A stretch of 64,000 nucleotides of DNA from Desulfotignum sp032250905 (GTDB lineage: Bacteria > Desulfobacterota > Desulfobacteria > Desulfobacterales > Desulfobacteraceae): assembly GCA_032250905.1 (NCBI GenBank), contig JAVVEQ010000001.1:133205-197204 (forward strand), given 5' to 3'. Position 1 is the first letter of the stretch, and each line of letters starts with the position of its first letter. The position numbers were made by a program, and so were the translations under genes. This document shows positions 60,649 to 64,000 of this stretch, piece by piece. The notes under the pieces are model-generated. The model did no database searches, had not been told where the DNA came from, and saw only the letters and a list, made by a program, of their open reading frames with translations.

Positions 60649-61466
60649 ACACCCCTGTCCGCATATGGCTGGTGGTCTGGTATCTGTGGGCCTGCATCCG
60701 TTACCGGGCCATTCCCTGGCACTATTTTCAGCTGAACCGCCGGTATTTCAACGCCCGCAAGGGACTGTTTTCCAAACTGGACATGGATAGGCTCATTCCC
60801 TCCTCCTGGCGGCTCCATCAGTATTATTACCATCCAGATACCCCGCCGGCCAGGTACCCGGTTTTCATCAAGCCGGAATGGGGCCAGAATGCCAACGGCA
60901 TCATCCTGGCAAAAAACCTTGAGGAATACCGGGTGTTTCAATCCATAGCCCGATCCTCTGACTTGCCCTTTATCGTCCAGGAAGCCGCCCCCGGAAACCA
61001 GGAGTTTGAAATCTATTTTCTGAGATCCACGATCCCTTCCGGAGCCTGGCATTTTCTGTCCATCACCCGGGTGACCAACACCTGCCGCATGCGACATCCC
61101 ATCAACTCCATCCATAACCCGTGTACGGTTTATGAAGATATCACCCCGTCTATCAGTCCGGCCGGTCTTGTCACCATCCAGGGATTCATGTCTCAACTGG
61201 CTCCCTTTCCCATGGCCCGGGTGGGGGTCAAGGCCGACGGCCTTTCCGGACTCCTCGCCGGCCGGTTTCACGTGGTGGAGATCAATCTGTTCTTACCCAT
61301 GCCCCTGGTGCTGCTGTCGAAAAATGTGCCCTGGGAAAAAAAGAAACAGATCATCCGGCACACCATGTCCCATGCGGCGCGGCTGGTCAAGACCATTCCC
61401 CGATCCGAGGTCAGGGAATGGATATTTTTCAAAAAAATAACGGCCCATTACAAGGTGACCCCATGA
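60645..61466 (+). CDS. ATP-grasp-like protein 1
   Basis: The 273-residue protein starts with GTG behind AAAGGA. It opens with a hydrophobic and aromatic stretch (about 5-25) and then an ATP-grasp core: YPVFIKPEWGQNANG with the nucleotide-binding Lys (about 75-89), PFIVQEAAPGN, and HVVEINLF with the metal-binding Glu and Asn near 208-215. It is shorter than standard ligases and lacks a clear N-terminal substrate domain. It probably ligates carboxylates to amines with ATP, or works as a partner of the second ATP-grasp protein. The stop overlaps the next start by 4 nt. Confidence 0.7.
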   Translation: MNTPVRIWLVVWYLWACIRYRAIPWHYFQLNRRYFNARKGLFSKLDMDRLIPSSWRLHQYYYHPDTPPARYPVFIKPEWGQNANGIILAKNLEEYRVFQSIARSSDLPFIVQEAAPGNQEFEIYFLRSTIPSGAWHFLSITRVTNTCRMRHPINSIHNPCTVYEDITPSISPAGLVTIQGFMSQLAPFPMARVGVKADGLSGLLAGRFHVVEINLFLPMPLVLLSKNVPWEKKKQIIRHTMSHAARLVKTIPRSEVREWIFFKKITAHYKVTP

Positions 61467-62371
61467 AGACATTGAAACGCATCATTTATGCCTGGATTGA
61501 CAAAAAATTTCTGGGTGGATGCAGCAATTACAATCCCCTGTCCACCCGGAAAAGCTGCCGGTCCAAAAAGCAGGCCCGGGAAATGTTCGCTCAGAACCAG
61601 ATTCCCCATGCCAGAGGAGAGATCTTTTACGGGTGGATCAAACCGTTCCGGTTTGCAAAACAGCACGGATTTCCCGTGGTGGTCAAGCCCAATGTCAGCG
61701 GATTTTCCCGGGGCAGCCATTTTCCCATCACAACTTACCGGGAACTGCTCAAGGCGGTCGTGCTGGTAAAAATCTGGTGGCCGAGCTCCGTGATCGAGCA
61801 GTACCTGTCCGGGCAAAACTTTCGGGTGGTGGTGGTAAAAGATGAAATCATGTCCGTTATCCGGCGGTATCCCCCCTTTGTCGCTGGGGACGGCCGCACA
61901 ACCATCCATGATCTCATCGACCGGGAAAACCGGACCAGGGAACGGATGCAGCTGTATCCGGTCATGCACCCGATCCAAAAAAACCGGAAAACCGCCCGTT
62001 TCCTGAAAAAATCGCACCTGACCTTTGCCTCGGTGCCTGCTGAAGGCCAGGTGGTTTACCTGTACAACCGGGTGGCCCTGGCGCCGGGAGGCATTGTGGA
62101 AACCCTGGATACCGGTGAGATGCATGAAGCAAACAAAGCCTTGTTTTTAAAGATTGTGCCGTTATTCAAGGCCAACATCCTGGGAATCGATGCCATTTTT
62201 GAAAAAGGGATTCACATCCCCTACACAGAACAGCGTGCCATTTTCCTGGAGGTCAATTCCCGTCCCTATCTGAAGATGCACCATTTCCCCCGGTACGGAG
62301 AAAAACAGGACCTGCAGCGATTTTACGACACCCTGGATTCCCTTGATATTACCCATAAAGATATCTTCTGA
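61463..62371 (+). CDS. ATP-grasp ligase 2, cyanophycin-synthetase/GshF-like core
   Basis: A 302-residue ATP-grasp protein. The core is clear: FPVVVKPNVSGFSRGSHF (about 70-87), VIEQYLSGQNFRVVVV, VIRRYPPFVAGDGRTTIHDL and the metal motif FLEVNSRPYLKMHHFP near the end. The VAGDGRTTI segment is characteristic of cyanophycin synthetase and bifunctional glutathione synthetase ligase domains, which form amide bonds to amino acids. The ATG at 61463 overlaps the preceding stop. Together with the decarboxylase it may join an amine to an amino acid or peptide. Confidence 0.8.
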   Translation: MKTLKRIIYAWIDKKFLGGCSNYNPLSTRKSCRSKKQAREMFAQNQIPHARGEIFYGWIKPFRFAKQHGFPVVVKPNVSGFSRGSHFPITTYRELLKAVVLVKIWWPSSVIEQYLSGQNFRVVVVKDEIMSVIRRYPPFVAGDGRTTIHDLIDRENRTRERMQLYPVMHPIQKNRKTARFLKKSHLTFASVPAEGQVVYLYNRVALAPGGIVETLDTGEMHEANKALFLKIVPLFKANILGIDAIFEKGIHIPYTEQRAIFLEVNSRPYLKMHHFPRYGEKQDLQRFYDTLDSLDITHKDIF

Positions 62372-62372
62372 C

Positions 62373-63554
62373 ATGGCCGGACCAAAGACCGAAACCGCTG
62401 TCCTGTATCCCTTTTTAGGGGTTCATTCCTTTCTCATCGGACTGTTTCCATTTTATATTCCGGTATTTCTGTATAAAAATGGATTTTCCCTTTCCCGGAT
62501 CTGCGCCTTTATTGCCGTCACAGCCCTGGGGTTCTTCATCACCCTGTATCCCTGGGAAAGGATGGCCAGGAAGGTGTCTCTGTCTGTCCTGATCCTGGTG
62601 TCCTTTTTCAGTGAACTGCTGCTGATGACCGCCCTGTTTATCGAAAAAGAGATGGTGTTCATCATTTTCGCCGGATTTCTCAACGGGGTCTTCAACTGCC
62701 ATTTCTGGATGATTCAGCGGTTGCTGTTTTTTTATACCATCACACCGGAAAACTCGGGCAGAAAATTCGGCAATTTTCAGATTTTTGTGCTCCTGGTGTT
62801 AAAGGCCGGCATACTGGCAGGCGGCGCATTGCTGGAAAAAGCGGGGTTTCTGCCGGTGTACCTGGCCACGTTGACCGTGACAGGGACTGCCGGTGCCTGG
62901 GTTGTCAAGAGACGGGCCGGGATAACGCTGGATCCACGCATCCTGACCTCCCCTCCTCTCAGGTTCAAACAGGTGATCACATTCAAGGACAGATCCTATT
63001 CCCGGTCCGTGTTTGTTGTGGACGGCCTGTTTCTGTATCTGGAAAGCTATTTCTGGATGATCTCCCTGTTTCTGATTGTACAGCAGAATTACTGGAAACT
63101 GGGCCTGCTGGTTGTTGTTTTAGCCCTTTTTTTCGGGCTGCTGTTCGTGTTGATCAAAAACCATATTGACCGGCTGCCTGCCGGCAGAATCTATACCGCG
63201 GCTGTCTGTCTGTACAGCCTGTCCTGGCTGCTGCGGGGACTGTTGTCGGAAAATCTGGACCATATATCCATGCTGCTGATGCTGGCGGTGATCACCTTCT
63301 GCACCTCTTTGTTCCGCCTGGTGTTCAACAAGCGATTTTATGATATGGCTGCCGCCACCACCGGTCATGCCTATATATTTATGAAAAGCTATATCTCCCA
63401 GTTTTTTCTGGCGGCCGGGGCCATGTCCGGGATGGTGTGGCTGGGACCGGGAAACACCGTGGCCCAGCTTTCCCATATCTACCTGGCAGCCGCCATTATC
63501 GCGTTTGCATTTTTCTTATACCATCCCCCCGAAAAGGAGGCACCATGCCGCTGA
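62373..63554 (+). CDS. MFS-type membrane transporter
   Basis: A 393-residue protein with about 11 or 12 membrane helices and the general plan of the major facilitator superfamily. No family motif stands out; the loop after helix 2 has PWERMARK. It starts 1 nt after the second ATP-grasp gene and overlaps the next gene by 10 nt. In this setting export of the product made by the decarboxylase and ATP-grasp enzymes is the likely role. Confidence 0.72.
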   Translation: MAGPKTETAVLYPFLGVHSFLIGLFPFYIPVFLYKNGFSLSRICAFIAVTALGFFITLYPWERMARKVSLSVLILVSFFSELLLMTALFIEKEMVFIIFAGFLNGVFNCHFWMIQRLLFFYTITPENSGRKFGNFQIFVLLVLKAGILAGGALLEKAGFLPVYLATLTVTGTAGAWVVKRRAGITLDPRILTSPPLRFKQVITFKDRSYSRSVFVVDGLFLYLESYFWMISLFLIVQQNYWKLGLLVVVLALFFGLLFVLIKNHIDRLPAGRIYTAAVCLYSLSWLLRGLLSENLDHISMLLMLAVITFCTSLFRLVFNKRFYDMAAATTGHAYIFMKSYISQFFLAAGAMSGMVWLGPGNTVAQLSHIYLAAAIIAFAFFLYHPPEKEAPCR

Positions 63555-64000
63555 ACATCATGCAATGTCCGGTCTGCGGCTACATTGCCACACAGGGTAT
63601 CGATTTTCACCACTGCCCGGTGTGCAACAGTCCGTCAGATATGTTTCGCCCGTTCACCACCCTGTCTGCCCGGGGCATTTGGGATGAAAAATCCATTGTC
63701 ATGATCATGGAAATGGCTGAAACAGGCCATTATGCTCTGGAAGGCAAAGGCACCACCCGGTCGTTTCCCAATTTTGATGACCTGATGTTTCTGCCGGCAC
63801 AGATCGCCCGCATGCCGCTTCTGGAAAGCGACCCGGTTCATTGCCGGGTGGTGCTGGGGAAAAAAGCACAACAGCCTGTCATCGCCCGGACCCCGATTCT
63901 CAATGCTGCCATGTCTTTCGGGGCCCTGTCAAAAGAAGCCAAAATGGCTCTGGCCAAAGGGGCTGCCATGGCGGGCGGGGTGGCCAATTCCGGGGAAGGG
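63545..64000 (+). CDS. FMN-dependent glutamate-synthase-like protein, N-terminal part
   Basis: The gene runs off the window; 152 codons are seen. It opens with a rubredoxin-like metal-binding region with two CxxC pairs (CPVCGY and CPVCNS, residues 8-28). From about residue 90 it enters the FMN/glutamate-synthase central domain, with TPILNAAMSFGALSKEAKMA and the glycine-rich AMAGGVANSGEG. Full glutamate synthases make glutamate from 2-oxoglutarate and glutamine; these shorter proteins have other or unknown roles. AAAGGAGG precedes the ATG, which lies inside the end of the MFS gene. Confidence 0.85.
   Translation, partial: MPLNIMQCPVCGYIATQGIDFHHCPVCNSPSDMFRPFTTLSARGIWDEKSIVMIMEMAETGHYALEGKGTTRSFPNFDDLMFLPAQIARMPLLESDPVHCRVVLGKKAQQPVIARTPILNAAMSFGALSKEAKMALAKGAAMAGGVANSGEG

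Noticed and set aside
1..64000. CRISPR arrays, prophage, insertion sequences, tRNA or rRNA genes
   Set aside because: No regularly spaced direct repeats, transposase or integrase motifs, or tRNA-like cloverleaf and CCA ends were seen in the gaps. A tRNAscan or Infernal run would settle small RNAs.

Overview
The window looks like a piece of chromosome from an anaerobic, metabolically versatile member of the Desulfobacterota, probably a Desulfobacteraceae-type sulfate reducer. This rests on gene content: two non-pyrrolysine MttB-family methyltransferases, TRAP carriers, an ETF-linked dimethylglycine dehydrogenase, anaerobic nicotinate genes and sigma-54 control. There is no rRNA or other marker gene to fix the taxon, so the assignment is an inference. 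No tRNA, rRNA, CRISPR array, insertion sequence or prophage gene was recognised. Genes are dense, many are translationally coupled, and almost every gene has a good Shine-Dalgarno sequence.

Layout. (1) 1-1303: the end of thiD and a D-amino acid aminotransferase. (2) 1306-10019: a membrane-bound GAF-GAF-GAF class III cyclase overlapping by 4 nt a complete Mrp/Mnh Na+/H+ antiporter operon (fused A-B, then C, D, E, F, G), closed by a bidirectional hairpin. (3) 10051-12081, minus strand: a BCCT betaine/choline-type carrier and a UspA protein. (4) 12111-21294, minus strand: a LivK-G-F-H-M ABC importer, dimethylglycine/sarcosine dehydrogenase, EtfB and EtfA, closed by a strong terminator. (5) 21368-26280: a PAS-sigma54 activator between two candidate sigma-54 promoters, one firing into livK and one into mttB; mttB is followed by a sarcosine-oxidase-like flavoprotein. 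Regions 3 to 5 together read as a glycine betaine / dimethylglycine / sarcosine use regulon. (6) 26451-33476: XRE-cupin regulator, a second MttB, a TRAP carrier (DctPQM) and an adenine-deaminase-like amidohydrolase.

(7) 33674-47352, minus strand: a probable nicotinate operon. In transcription order it holds a GntR/FCD regulator, a methylmalonate-semialdehyde-dehydrogenase-like CoA-acylating aldehyde dehydrogenase, TRAP DctPQM, a DUF1185 protein, three molybdenum hydroxylase subunits, enamidase, 6-hydroxynicotinate reductase, an ApbE/UPF0280-like protein and a RidA-like protein. The known enamidase product, 2-formylglutarate, is a substituted malonate semialdehyde, so the aldehyde dehydrogenase could take it directly to glutaryl-CoA. 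That is the most testable new pathway idea in the window.

(8) 47530-50417: a DUF1638-hydantoinase A fusion with a coupled 24-residue membrane microprotein. (9) 50445-57640, minus strand apart from one gene: an orphan HAMP-type membrane protein, TrkA and TrkH potassium uptake, aspartate-semialdehyde dehydrogenase, an internally deleted endonuclease IV remnant, a DUF3124 protein (plus strand), a potassium channel with an RCK domain, and HtpX. (10) 57913-64000, plus strand: a small membrane protein, a DUF547 protein, a PLP decarboxylase, a 53-codon ORF coupled at both ends, two ATP-grasp proteins, an MFS carrier and the start of an FMN glutamate-synthase-like protein. The last six look like a compact, undescribed amide-ligase cluster.
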